Positions 6,745-14,287 of a DNA stretch of 24,446 nucleotides are shown here, piece after piece. Source of the DNA: Lachnospiraceae bacterium UBA7188 (lineage in GTDB: Bacteria > Bacillota > Clostridia > Lachnospirales > Lachnospiraceae); the NCBI GenBank assembly GCA_002490995.1, contig DKVC01000274.1:1-24446 (forward strand), given 5' to 3'. The position numbers were made by a program, and so were the translations under genes. Under the pieces are notes generated by a model that had not been told where the DNA came from, searched no databases, and saw only the letters and a program-made list of their open reading frames with translations. Position 1 is the stretch's first letter. Each line of letters starts with the position of its first letter.

Positions 6745-8223
6745 ATGAAGGCTTGTTTCAATGCAGGGAAAGCTTTATGCAGTATATTGGTGCTGGGGTG
6801 CATGTGGCTGGCGGGCTGCGGTGAGGAAGCGGAAGACAGCGTGGCCGTCAGTGACACGGTTTCCGGTGAGGCGGGGGCTGGCGGAGTTCAGGAAGGAGTA
6901 TCGGATAAGAGGGAAAATATAAGGGATATTCAGTCCAGTCAGGAAAATATTTTCTCTAACAGCGACGGCTATACAGTGGGGCTTCAGTTTTACCAGGGGG
7001 ATGTAATTCAGTTCAGGCTGGTGGACAAGACCCAATACACCTGGAAGGACGGTCAGATAGAAGCAGTGTCCGATTATGCGGCTGACATTTACCTGGACAG
7101 GGCAGACGGAAACAGCGAGCTGGTGGCCGGGGATATGCCTGATGTGGATTTTGGGGCTGAATGGTATCTGGCTCAGGACGGGAGCTTCTATTGCATAAAA
7201 CAGGAATATGAAAATAATACATCTTCCGTCATAAAACGGGACGCTCAGGGAGAAGTACGGTACGAGACACAGATGGACATGCGAATCAGCGACATCTGCC
7301 AGCTGGCAGACGGAAACATGATTGTGCTGCTGGACGATGGCGGAGGGATAAATTCCATGCTTCGGCTGGGTGAACTGAACCAGGAGACCGGGGCGGTGGA
7401 GGAGCTGCCACAGATTCAGATGTATGAAATGGATGAATCTATCGGGGCAGGAGCGGAAGGGCTGCTGGTCTTGAATCGGAGGACGGGAATCCGGGAAGTC
7501 AATGTAAAGGACGGAAGCCAGACGGATAGAATGGAATTTACGGGTACTTCTTATAAGCTGGGCGATGGAAAGTCATACGGATGGATTAAGGATATACGGG
7601 TATCGGAGGATGGCAGCGCGGAATTCCTCTGGGCAGGCAGCGGCCAGAACACCAGGGAGAGGCTGGGGTGGAAGCAGATCGACAAGATTCCGGTGGTTAT
7701 GAGAGGGTTCCATTTTGGCAATAGCTGGATTAAGAGTGCAGTCGCCGGTTTTAACAGGCAAAGCGACACCTATGTCATATCTTTGGAGGAAGCGGAGGAC
7801 GACTGGGACGATTTCGCGACTCAGACCAGCGTCCAGATGGCATCCGGCGGCGGGCCGGATTTGCTCTACGGGGAGGTTTTGTCGGATTATATCCAGGGAG
7901 TGCTGGATAAGGGAGGATTTGAGGATCTTGCACCTTATATGGAGGGTTCCGGTATAAAGGAGGAAGATTATTTCCCGCTTGCATTCAGCAGCTGGCGCAG
8001 GGATGAAAAGATATATGGAATCAATGTGACTGTATTTACCCATTGCTATAGCATGGATCTTTCTGTGCTGGGCGGGAACGGCGGGGAGCCGGATATTGAG
8101 ACCCTGGTAGATGCCCTGTATGGATATGAGGACAGGGCGATGTACATGAGGTTCAGTGAAGCCGGTGATATTTTGAGGCTGTTTCTGGAGGGATCGGAAA
8201 ATCTCTGGGGGATGATTGACTGA
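6745..8223 (+). CDS. Extracellular solute-binding lipoprotein, N-terminal two-thirds (truncated by TGA)
   Basis: The protein begins with a short basic region, a hydrophobic stretch and a lipobox (LAGC, Cys25), so it should be a lipid-anchored surface protein. Residues of about 75-310 are rich in short strand-turn units with 'ISDICQLADGNMIVLL'- and 'SEDGSAEFLWAGS'-type repeats, like the beta-propeller-like insert seen in some Firmicute solute-binding proteins. From about 320 on, a family-1 binding domain starts ('VVMRGFHFGNSWIKSAVAGFNRQSDTYVISL', 'ASGGGPDLLYGEVL'). The frame ends at TGA (8221-8223) after LWGMID, in the middle of the binding domain. The same frame then continues open for 222 codons. 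AAGGGAGGG precedes the ATG at 6745. No permease genes are adjacent. The stop makes the product incomplete. Confidence 0.8.
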   Translation: MKACFNAGKALCSILVLGCMWLAGCGEEAEDSVAVSDTVSGEAGAGGVQEGVSDKRENIRDIQSSQENIFSNSDGYTVGLQFYQGDVIQFRLVDKTQYTWKDGQIEAVSDYAADIYLDRADGNSELVAGDMPDVDFGAEWYLAQDGSFYCIKQEYENNTSSVIKRDAQGEVRYETQMDMRISDICQLADGNMIVLLDDGGGINSMLRLGELNQETGAVEELPQIQMYEMDESIGAGAEGLLVLNRRTGIREVNVKDGSQTDRMEFTGTSYKLGDGKSYGWIKDIRVSEDGSAEFLWAGSGQNTRERLGWKQIDKIPVVMRGFHFGNSWIKSAVAGFNRQSDTYVISLEEAEDDWDDFATQTSVQMASGGGPDLLYGEVLSDYIQGVLDKGGFEDLAPYMEGSGIKEEDYFPLAFSSWRRDEKIYGINVTVFTHCYSMDLSVLGGNGGEPDIETLVDALYGYEDRAMYMRFSEAGDILRLFLEGSENLWGMID

Positions 8224-8892
8224 GAAGAGGGGCACTGTGATTTCGGCGGCGAGCTGTTTGCGAAGATGATGGAGGTGGCGAAACGGTATGCCTATGATGA
8301 GAATCTGGAGTATCCGATTCTTGCCAGTTTTGACACCTGCGATTCCCTGTTTGCTTTTCAGCCGCCTTCGATGCTGGAGGAGATGGGAAGAGTGAATGTG
8401 GGCGTGATGTTTGATGACGGATGTTATCCGGTGGTGAATTCTACCTATTCGATTCTGTCTGTCAATGCCAATTCCCGTCAAAAGCAGGGGGCATGGGAGT
8501 TTATTGCCTGGCTGCTGGGAGAAGAGGGGCAGCAGGTGCTGATGAGGAACGACGGCGTTCCTGTCAGCAGGAAGGCTTTCCGGGAGAAGATTGATGAGGA
8601 TAGGAAGATGCTTGAGAACGGCAATCCTGTGTCGGTTGGTTCCAGTTATCTCGTCAAGGGAAAATATGTGGATGAGATACGGGAAATTGAAAAGGAAGAT
8701 ATTACGGAGGAGTGGATAGAGGCCTTTATCAGGGCAGCGGAGGATGCCAGGCCGCTTCCCGTGCGCACGAAGCCTGTCCTGGAGGTGATCTGTGAGGAGG
8801 CGGAGGATTACTTTAACGGGATGAAGAGCCTGGAAGAAGTCATCCCTGTAATGGAAAACAGGGTGCAGCTGTATCTGAATGAGAACGGCTGA
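8224..8892 (+). pseudogene. C-terminal part of the same solute-binding protein, separated by an in-frame TGA
   Basis: Read directly on from the TGA, the frame gives EEGHCDFGGELFAKMMEVAKRY and then the normal C-terminal half of a family-1 solute-binding protein: 'VNSTYSILSVNANSRQKQGAWEFIAWLLGEEGQQVLMRNDGVPVSRKAF' is the typical region after the hinge. With the part before the stop the whole would be 715 residues, complete at both ends. The family usually has Trp in the motif D-W-E-x-G-x-C-x-F, so the TGA at 8221 most simply comes from TGG. The first internal ATG is at 8266 and has no good ribosome site, so separate translation is doubtful. Lack of further damage suggests a recent mutation. Confidence 0.75.
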
Positions 8893-8972
8893 TAAGTACC
8901 TGGGCAGATATATGCCGCAATTCTGGAGAAACTGAAAACGGATGCGGGTGCCGTCGAAATTTGCAGTAACCA

Positions 8973-9010
8973 ACAACGAAGCCACTTTCACTATAGTGGC
9001 AAGCTGTTGT
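8973..9010. repeat. Interrupted inverted repeat downstream of the solute-binding gene
   Basis: ACAAC (8973-8977) and GCCACT (8981-8986) pair with AGTGGC (8995-9000) and GTTGT (9006-9010). There is no T tract directly after, so it is not a standard terminator, though it lies about 80 bases after the stop at 8892. Confidence 0.5.
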
Positions 9011-9026
9011 CATTATAATGGCTTTG

Positions 9027-9080
9027 AGACCGCCAGCCATATATGCTCGCAAAAAACACATTAGTAAATTCTGGCGGTCT
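9027..9080. repeat. AGACCGCCAG inverted repeat, copy 1
   Basis: AGACCGCCAG (9027-9036) and CTGGCGGTCT (9071-9080) are perfect 10-bp arms around a 34-base loop that contains TATATGCTCGC. The same arm sequence with a different loop occurs at 20568-20624, so this is a dispersed repeat rather than a local terminator. TATAAT (9085-9090) follows at once, so the right arm lies in the promoter region of the next gene. Confidence 0.6.
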
Positions 9081-9109
9081 TGAGTATAATATAGAAAGCA
9101 GGGATTTGA

Positions 9110-9361
9110 ATGGATATGGCTTTAAAGGGACAGAGAATGACCTGGGCACAGATACGGGAAGCTTATCCCGACCAATGGGTAGCGCTGACAGATGTCAGAT
9201 ACGTGGATGACGATGGCATTAACATTGAGTCGGCGATTGTTGTATGTGCCATGGCTGATTGTGATTATACAGAGCAGAGATTGGCATTTATGAGGGAAGG
9301 CAGGGAGTACGAGTATGAGCGCACCGCAGATACCCGGGGATTTGTGGGGGTGACAATATGA
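9110..9361 (+). CDS. Small conserved-type hypothetical protein (83 aa)
   Basis: An 83-residue soluble acidic protein. The opening 'MTWAQIREAYPDQWVALTDVRYVDD' resembles a widespread class of small bacterial proteins with a '(W/Y)xxIxxxYPxQWVxLxDVxx' start that often precede retropepsin-like aspartic protease genes; this is from memory and unverified. Function unknown. AGCAGGGA lies 6 bases before the ATG at 9110, and a second in-frame ATG at 9116 is possible. TATAAT at 9085-9090 is a likely -10, but only a weak -35 is visible. Its stop overlaps the ATG of a 24-codon frame (ATGA), as if a second gene once followed. Confidence 0.6.
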   Translation: MDMALKGQRMTWAQIREAYPDQWVALTDVRYVDDDGINIESAIVVCAMADCDYTEQRLAFMREGREYEYERTADTRGFVGVTI

Positions 9362-9432
9362 CGCAGCTGACAGGAATATGTATGGTGTGGGTTATTATGA
9401 CAGGAAAGAAACTATTTATATATTCTTTTTAG
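9358..9432 (+). pseudogene. 24-codon overlapping frame, possible remnant of a downstream partner
   Basis: The ATG at 9358 overlaps the stop of the previous gene (ATGA), the usual sign of translational coupling, but the frame ends after 24 residues (MTQLTGICMVWVIMTG...). No continuation is visible in another frame before the terminator at 9464. It may be the stump of a deleted partner gene or chance. Confidence 0.25.
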
Positions 9433-9463
9433 AGTGATATATTTTACAGACGGACATTGCTTG

Positions 9464-9512
9464 AAAATCCTGATATGAGTATGCTGAGTAGATACTTATA
9501 TCAGGATTTTTT
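9464..9512 (+). terminator. Strong terminator after the 9110 gene
   Basis: Nineteen-base arms at 9464-9482 and 9492-9510 (AAAATCCTGATAT pairs perfectly with ATATCAGGATTTT, extended by six more pairs with one G-T) around a 9-base loop, ending in TTTTTT. The A run on the left would let it also work on the minus strand. Confidence 0.85.
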
Positions 9513-9514
9513 GT

Positions 9515-9669
9515 CGTAAGGAAATGGCTGCAAACACTTCCTTAGGAATTGTCGGAAAATAACCGCTGCAGCTTATTTAGTCAAAACCTCAGAAATACAA
9601 TAAAACTCGCTATGAACTTGCAGCGGTTATTTGTAGACACTTCCTTACTGACGCGTCCGCTCGTTATAC
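9515..9669. mobile_element. Palindromic repeat element, copy A (MITE-like)
   Basis: A non-coding element of about 155 bp. Perfect 14-bp inverted arms AAATAACCGCTGCA (9557-9570) and TGCAGCGGTTATTT (9619-9632) enclose a 48-base AT-rich loop. Outside are ACACTTCCTTA-type blocks on both sides (9534-9544 and 9637-9647) and a right end of CTGACGCGTCCGCTCGTTATA. Read on the minus strand, it aligns with copy B at 21884-22026 across both arms, the TAAGGAAGTGTCT block, the CCGACAATT block and a TATAA end. The part CTTAGGAATTGTCGGAAAA (9541-9559) is identical to the last 19 bases of the window (copy C). No transposase is present, so it would be non-autonomous. Nothing else is seen between 9513 and the gntR promoter. 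Confidence 0.7.
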
Positions 9670-9710
9670 ATTTTTTTCTTTCTTTTTTAGATAAATATTT
9701 CACATATATA

Positions 9711-9739
9711 TTGACAAACAACTGATTATGGTGTATATA
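9711..9739 (+). promoter_or_regulatory. Promoter of the gntR gene
   Basis: Perfect TTGACA (9711-9716), a 17-base spacer and TATATA (9734-9739). The -10 lies in an AT-rich stretch with short TGT...ACA symmetry (9732-9744), a possible binding site for the GntR protein. Confidence 0.75.
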
Positions 9740-9771
9740 TAACATATAAACAGATGAAGGGCGGTGTTGCT

Positions 9772-10146
9772 TTGAAATTATTGCAGAATTCGGGTGTGCC
9801 GATTTACCAGCAGATTGCGGAGCAGCTGAAGACGGATATTCTGGCAGGGAAGCTGAAGGAAGGGGAGTATCTCCCGTCTATCCGGGGGTTGGCGAAGGAT
9901 TTGAAGATCAGCGTTATTACCACGATGAAAGCCTATGAGCTGCTGGAGGCTGAGGGGCTGGTGACGGCCGCCCAGGGGAAGGGGTTCTATGTCAATGCCC
10001 AGGACAGTGAGATGCTGAAGGAACAGCACCTGCGCAGAGTGGAGGAGGCTTTGCAGGAGGCGATCCAGGCTGCGCAGATTGCCGGGATGACGGATGAAGA
10101 GCTGCAAGGGACATTGCAGGCTTTGCTGAGCATGAAAGACAGCTGA
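9772..10146 (+). CDS. GntR family transcriptional regulator, YtrA subgroup
   Basis: A short GntR protein (124 residues from this start) with the winged-helix domain at about 9-75: 'GVPIYQQIAEQLKTDILAGKLKEGEYLPSIRGLAKDLKISVITTMKAYELLEAEGLV' followed by 'AAQGKGFYVN'. The tail of about 45 residues is a single helical region, as in YtrA-type regulators that lack a large ligand domain. These usually repress an ABC transporter operon, and one follows here. I chose TTG at 9772 because GAAGGGCGGTG sits 7 bases upstream and the family begins about eight residues before PIYQQ. ATG at 9754 would add six residues but has no ribosome site. A 250-base gap before the ATPase gene is longer than usual for such operons. 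Confidence 0.85.
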   Translation: MKLLQNSGVPIYQQIAEQLKTDILAGKLKEGEYLPSIRGLAKDLKISVITTMKAYELLEAEGLVTAAQGKGFYVNAQDSEMLKEQHLRRVEEALQEAIQAAQIAGMTDEELQGTLQALLSMKDS

Positions 10147-10214
10147 CGGACAGGAGGGATGCGGTACGCGGCTTAGGGAAGACAGAACGGGCAGGGGTGC
10201 CGGGAGCATGTGCT

Positions 10215-10278
10215 ATCTGTCCGCATGCAGCATAGATCTGTCCGTATGATGTCATAGGTCTGTCCTAATGCGTCATAG
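10215..10278. repeat. Three tandem 21-22 bp repeats between gntR and the ABC operon
   Basis: Three units follow head to tail: 10215-10235, 10236-10257 and 10258-10278. The shared pattern is RTCTGTCC-n-ATG-n-n-GTCATAG; the last units agree best. A period of two helical turns puts each copy on the same DNA face, as in arrays of protein-binding sites. Position between the regulator and its likely target operon suggests an operator array, but no -35/-10 pair is obvious directly after it. Confidence 0.65.
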
Positions 10279-10396
10279 AAAGGGTATGAAATACCGGAAG
10301 CAAGCGTAATCAATGCGGAGCTTCGCGTTGAGAGCCGGGGGCAGAGCAAGTACAGGGAAGGCAGAGCAAATACATGGAGGCAGGAGGATATTCAAA

Positions 10397-11455
10397 ATGA
10401 ACGAAAAACAGACAAATAAAAGACTAAATAGCGATTTAGAAAGCAGTAACAGAAGTAATAACAGCAATATTAACAGAAGCGATAGCAGTAACCGTAACAG
10501 AACCAATAGCAGCAATAATAACACCTATAACAAAAGCGGCAGCAGACAGGAAAGCATCCTGCAGGCCCAGAATCTGCGAAAGCGGTACAGAGGCTTCGAA
10601 CTTTCTGTACCCAGCCTGGAGCTGCCCAGGGGATTTGCCGCCGCGCTGATCGGAGAAAACGGGGCCGGAAAGACCACACTGCTCAATCTGCTGGCAGGAA
10701 TCCGCCTTGACTACAAGGGAGAAATCACCTATTTCGACAGGCAGAAGAAGGGGATTGACGGCAGCGTGCAGGAGAGAATCGGCTACACCGGGCCGGGCAG
10801 CTATTTTCTGCCCCAGTGGACCATCCGGCAGGTGGAGGAAATCAGTGAGCTGCTGTTTGCGAATTTCCACCGGGACAGATTCCGTGCACTTTGCGATGAA
10901 CTGGGAATCGGCACAGATTCTCGGGGCGGTATGGGAGGCTTTGGCTACGCCACAAAGGAGGTAAAGAAGCTGTCAGACGGCAACCGTATGAAGCTGATGC
11001 TGGCGGCGGTGCTGGCCAGGGATACGGAGCTTCTGCTTCTGGATGAACCCGCGTCGCCCCTGGATCCTTTGATGCGGGATAAGCTGTGTGACATGATCCG
11101 GGAGTATCTGGAACAGGGGGACGGGGAGCGATCGGTCTTTTTCTCCACCCATAATATAGCGGATATGGAAAGTGTCACGGACTACTGCCTGATTATGGAA
11201 CACGGCTGCATAGTGGAAGAAGGCTTTGTGGAGGATTTGAAGGAAAAATACATTCTGGTGAAGGGAGAGGCGACGGATGCGCAGCGTGCTGGGGAGATTC
11301 TGTTTTCCATGAACAGAAGCGCCTACGGATTCGAGGGAATCTGCCTTGCCGGGAATCTGGAGAAGCTTGTGGGGATGGATGTGGCTTTTGAGACGCCCAG
11401 CCTGTCGCAGATCTGTGTGGCGGTGATGAAGGCGAATACGGGCATGAAGGTGTAG
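10397..11455 (+). CDS. ABC transporter ATP-binding protein (YtrB-like) with Asn/Ser-rich N-terminus
   Basis: A 352-residue ATPase. Walker A GENGAGKTT is at 86-94, the signature is LSDGNRMK, Walker B LLLLDEPASPLDP, and the switch region STHNIADME, all of the type found in GntR-linked YtrB/YhcG-like exporters. Residues of about 15-50 are unusual: Asn, Ser and Arg almost only, coded by imperfect AGY-AAY-type triplet repeats, before the normal domain start near ILQAQNLRKRY. AGGAGG nine bases before the ATG supports this start, so the low-complexity tail should be translated; a longer frame from 10313 has no such support. The DEPASPLDP motif replaces the usual SGLDP. It is followed by two membrane proteins. 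Confidence 0.88.
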   Translation: MNEKQTNKRLNSDLESSNRSNNSNINRSDSSNRNRTNSSNNNTYNKSGSRQESILQAQNLRKRYRGFELSVPSLELPRGFAAALIGENGAGKTTLLNLLAGIRLDYKGEITYFDRQKKGIDGSVQERIGYTGPGSYFLPQWTIRQVEEISELLFANFHRDRFRALCDELGIGTDSRGGMGGFGYATKEVKKLSDGNRMKLMLAAVLARDTELLLLDEPASPLDPLMRDKLCDMIREYLEQGDGERSVFFSTHNIADMESVTDYCLIMEHGCIVEEGFVEDLKEKYILVKGEATDAQRAGEILFSMNRSAYGFEGICLAGNLEKLVGMDVAFETPSLSQICVAVMKANTGMKV

Positions 11456-11505
11456 GGCTGCTGATATAATGGCTGTGGCGAAGTGCATGATTTCAGGAGG
11501 AATAT

Positions 11506-12216
11506 ATGGATTTTTCAATAGGAAAAAGGATAAGGAGTTATATTGTATTTACGTCGATTCCCTATCGGGTAGCCGTATGGCTGGTGATACCTGCAGGGCT
11601 GACCGCACTGGGCGTCTGGGGAGGCTCCCGGTTTGGGGATATCGGCCTGCTGTTTGCTTTAATCCTTTTGGAGGGGGCGGAGGTTCTTTCGGACAGCTGG
11701 CTGTTCGGAGGCATTCAGGCGAAGGATTCGGAGAAAATAGATTACCTGAAGAGTTCCGGCCGGGGGATGGCAGTGATGGGCAGTGCGCTGGTGATTGACC
11801 TGGCGCGGAAACTGCTCACTGACCTGGGGGTGGCTGTCCTGACCTACTGTCTCATAGGGCAGGTGAAAACCGGTCTGACAGGAATACCCGAATCAGTTGC
11901 GGATTTTGTAAGCATGGGGAATGTTTTTCAGGAAACCGGTTCTCTGGCGTACCTGGTATTGCTGTTCTATTCTGTCTCAGTATTGGGGACATTTCTGTCA
12001 AGGTATGGCAGCACGGTTTACGGCAATATGCTGATTGGTTACGGGGCTATGATATTGGCCGGGCTGGCGGGTATATTCGGACAGATGCTTTCGGGGTATC
12101 CGTCGAATCTTATTTTTTTGCTTGACCTGCTGGCGGCGGCAGCAGCAGTGGGGGTCAGCATCCTGGCGGTGAAGGCTGCCATGAAAAAGGTAAGGGGAGG
12201 TTATTACGATGAATGA
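11506..12216 (+). CDS. Membrane protein, probable ABC transporter permease subunit
   Basis: A 236-residue protein with about six hydrophobic segments (near 18-35, 43-58, 84-112, 143-162, 170-190 and 200-220). It starts with an amphipathic stretch (IGKRIRSYIVFTSIPYRV) and has no named domain that I recognise. AGGAGG lies 7 bases before the ATG. Its end overlaps the next gene by 8 bases, and it follows the ATPase by 50 bases, so it is likely one of two permease chains of this exporter. TATAAT at 11465-11470 is present upstream but without a -35. Confidence 0.75.
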   Translation: MDFSIGKRIRSYIVFTSIPYRVAVWLVIPAGLTALGVWGGSRFGDIGLLFALILLEGAEVLSDSWLFGGIQAKDSEKIDYLKSSGRGMAVMGSALVIDLARKLLTDLGVAVLTYCLIGQVKTGLTGIPESVADFVSMGNVFQETGSLAYLVLLFYSVSVLGTFLSRYGSTVYGNMLIGYGAMILAGLAGIFGQMLSGYPSNLIFLLDLLAAAAAVGVSILAVKAAMKKVRGGYYDE

Positions 12217-12871
12217 ACTGAAAAAAGGGATAAAAATGATGCGTTATGCCTATGGCATTAAGACAAACCTGGTTCAGGCAGGCTGTTTTTTCCTGGCAGG
12301 CATGGTGATGATTATCTCGGGGGAAAGGGGAACCTTTGGCATGTTTGGCGGCTTTTTCTGGATTTGCATTGGTATATTGCCGTCTCAGCTGGTATATTCT
12401 CTGAGTGCGTCCAATATGGTGCAGGCTTCGCCGATGCGGAGGAAAATGCAGACGGTTGTTCCGGCGGCTGTCAATCTGTTCTGCATACTGCTGATCTATC
12501 TGGCGGAAGTCCTGATGTGCGGCATAATGTCCTGGATGCGGCCGGAACAGGCAGGGAGAATATACTGGGAGCTGGTGACACTGGCGATCATGTCGGTGCT
12601 GGTGATGATTTATCTGGGAGTTTGCTATAAGCATTTCGTGCTGGCCACGCTGATAATGGTTCCGGAAATGGTGTTCGGGATGAGGGGCGGCATGGATGGG
12701 TGGATACGTGCACAGAATATTGGCCCGGATATTACTTTTGGGATGGCTGTGCTGGCAGGATTCGCACTGATTGCGGTGGGCGGCCTGGCGGAGTACCTGC
12801 TGACACTGCTGTTCTACAGGACGCCCATGGCGAGGATGGCGCAGGCGGCGCCTTTGCGGAAAGAGCTGTAG
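12209..12871 (+). CDS. Membrane protein, probable second permease subunit
   Basis: A 220-residue protein with six hydrophobic segments (about 25-42, 45-65, 88-108, 120-142, 145-160 and 180-205). The start (MNELKKGIKMMRYAYGIKTNLVQ) and the 'QASPMRRKMQTVVPA' loop resemble the coupling region of small ABC-2-like permeases in GntR-ATPase operons. It overlaps the preceding gene by 8 bases, and AGGGGAGG is within that gene. The two unlike permeases would give a heterodimeric channel with the ATPase at 10397. Substrate unknown. Confidence 0.75.
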   Translation: MNELKKGIKMMRYAYGIKTNLVQAGCFFLAGMVMIISGERGTFGMFGGFFWICIGILPSQLVYSLSASNMVQASPMRRKMQTVVPAAVNLFCILLIYLAEVLMCGIMSWMRPEQAGRIYWELVTLAIMSVLVMIYLGVCYKHFVLATLIMVPEMVFGMRGGMDGWIRAQNIGPDITFGMAVLAGFALIAVGGLAEYLLTLLFYRTPMARMAQAAPLRKEL

Positions 12872-12901
12872 AGGGCTTTTATATTTCTTTCCAAAAAGTA
12901 C

Positions 12902-12930
12902 TTGATAAATCAGAAGTCCGGTGGTAAAAT
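12902..12930 (+). promoter_or_regulatory. Promoter of the alcohol/aldehyde dehydrogenase operon
   Basis: TTGATA (12902-12907), 17 bases and TAAAAT (12925-12930). Downstream in the leader are two small hairpins: AATCCTC/GGGGATT (about 12951-12967) and TGCCGC-GGAA-GCGGCA (12972-12987), the latter with a GNRA-type tetraloop directly before the ribosome site. Confidence 0.65.
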
Positions 12931-13000
12931 GATTTGAAAATCAAAACAAATCCTCATTGGGGATTCGTATATGCCGCGGAAGCGGCAGGGAGGAAGAATC

Positions 13001-14287
13001 ATGAATATCATCAGAAGAATTTACTGCAGGGCGTTCCAGTTCTGCTTTCGGGCGGCGCTTCCGCTGTTACCTTACAGGGAGCCGGAAATCCTGGAGGATA
13101 TGGAGAGCCTCGGCCAGGTTCTGGCAAAGAAAGGGAAGGACAGTGTGCTAATCGTTACGGACAAGGGCATCTCGGGGCTGGGGCTGCTGAAGGGACTGAC
13201 GGATGCCCTGGAGAAGGCAGGGGTGTCCTATGCCGTTTATGACGATACGGTGCAGAACCCTACCATCGATAATGTGGAACAGGCGAGAGCGGTTTATTTG
13301 GAACACCATTGCAGCGCCATCATTGCGTTTGGAGGAGGCTCTTCTATAGACTGTGCCAAAGCCGCCGGGGCAAGGATTGCAAAACCCGGACAGCCGGTAC
13401 GCAAAATGCGGGGGCTTTTGAAGATACACCGCAGGCTTCCCCTCCTGGTGGCCATCCCCACCACGGCGGGGACGGGAAGCGAGACCACCCTTGCGGCGGT
13501 GATCACGGATTCCGCTACGCACCACAAGTATCCTATCAATGATTTCGTGCTGATTCCGCGCTATGCCGTGCTGGATTACCGTGTGACCACCGGATTGCCG
13601 AAACAGATTACGGCGACTACCGGCATGGACGCCCTGACCCATGCCGTGGAGGCCTATATCGGAGGCAGCACCACGAAGCTGACCCGCAGCATGGCTGAGG
13701 AGGCGGTGTGCCGGATTCGCAGTGATTTGAAAAAAGCCTATGACGACGGAAACAACGCGGCAGCGAGAGAAAGTATGCTGCGTGCCGCGTATTGTGCGGG
13801 AATTGCCTTTACCCGTTCTTATGTGGGCTATGTGCACGGCGTTGCCCATTCCCTGGGCGGGCGCTACGGTATCCCCCACGGGCTGGCGAACGCAGTGATA
13901 CTGCCTTATTTTCTGGAGGAGTACGGCGTCAGCTGCGAGAAACGCCTGGGGAAGCTGGCCAGAGTGTGCGGGATTGCGCTCGGGGAAGCGGATGACCATG
14001 CGGCTTCCCGGCAGTTTATACAATGGGTGCGGGAGATGAACCGCTCCATGGGGATTCCGGATAAAATTGAGGGTATCCAGGAAGCGGACATCCGCCAGAT
14101 GGCTGCCCATGCGGATAAGGAGAGCAATCCGCTGTATCCTGTGCCTCGCCTGATGGACGCTGATGAGCTGGCTGCCATGTATCGGAAGATTGCCGTTCAG
14201 GAGAAAGAGCATCCGCTGAATGCCGGAAAGAAAACATCAGTACAAAGCAGAAAGGAAGCGGGCAAATGGAGATCAGCAGTATCGTAA
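13001..14287 (+). CDS. Iron-containing alcohol dehydrogenase
   Basis: A 428-residue group III alcohol dehydrogenase that should interconvert an alcohol and its aldehyde with NAD(P). The nucleotide site FGGGSSIDCAKA is at 110-121, followed by PTTAGTGSETT (153-163). Metal ligands match the FucO pattern: Asp210 and His214 in GMDALTHAVEAY, His279 in YVHGVAHSLG and His293 in GIPHG, with the usual 14-residue spacing. The first 30 residues include a hydrophobic, Cys-containing stretch (YCRAFQFCFRAALPLLPY) that is longer than in many relatives and may bind membrane. The start at 13001 is set by AGGGAGGA; it overlaps the aldehyde dehydrogenase gene by 22 bases, so alcohol to aldehyde to acid (or the reverse) is the likely joint pathway. 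Substrate not decided. Confidence 0.93.
   Translation: MNIIRRIYCRAFQFCFRAALPLLPYREPEILEDMESLGQVLAKKGKDSVLIVTDKGISGLGLLKGLTDALEKAGVSYAVYDDTVQNPTIDNVEQARAVYLEHHCSAIIAFGGGSSIDCAKAAGARIAKPGQPVRKMRGLLKIHRRLPLLVAIPTTAGTGSETTLAAVITDSATHHKYPINDFVLIPRYAVLDYRVTTGLPKQITATTGMDALTHAVEAYIGGSTTKLTRSMAEEAVCRIRSDLKKAYDDGNNAAARESMLRAAYCAGIAFTRSYVGYVHGVAHSLGGRYGIPHGLANAVILPYFLEEYGVSCEKRLGKLARVCGIALGEADDHAASRQFIQWVREMNRSMGIPDKIEGIQEADIRQMAAHADKESNPLYPVPRLMDADELAAMYRKIAVQEKEHPLNAGKKTSVQSRKEAGKWRSAVS

Noticed and set aside
8221..8223. TGA as selenocysteine or reassigned tryptophan codon
   Set aside because: No SECIS-like hairpin is evident just after it, the family has Trp rather than Cys there, and TGA ends many other genes in the window.
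7573..8991. 472-codon open frame on the minus strand across the solute-binding gene
   Set aside because: It is open because of codon bias on the opposite strand; it is His/Leu/Ile/Arg-rich with no domain, and the plus-strand family match is clear.
10273..10524. Leu-rich minus-strand frame that looks like a membrane protein
   Set aside because: It is the complement of the Asn/Ser triplet repeat; no ribosome site and the plus-strand start is well supported.
13148..14212. 354-codon open frame opposite the alcohol dehydrogenase
   Set aside because: Shadow of a gene with all catalytic residues; no start signal of its own.
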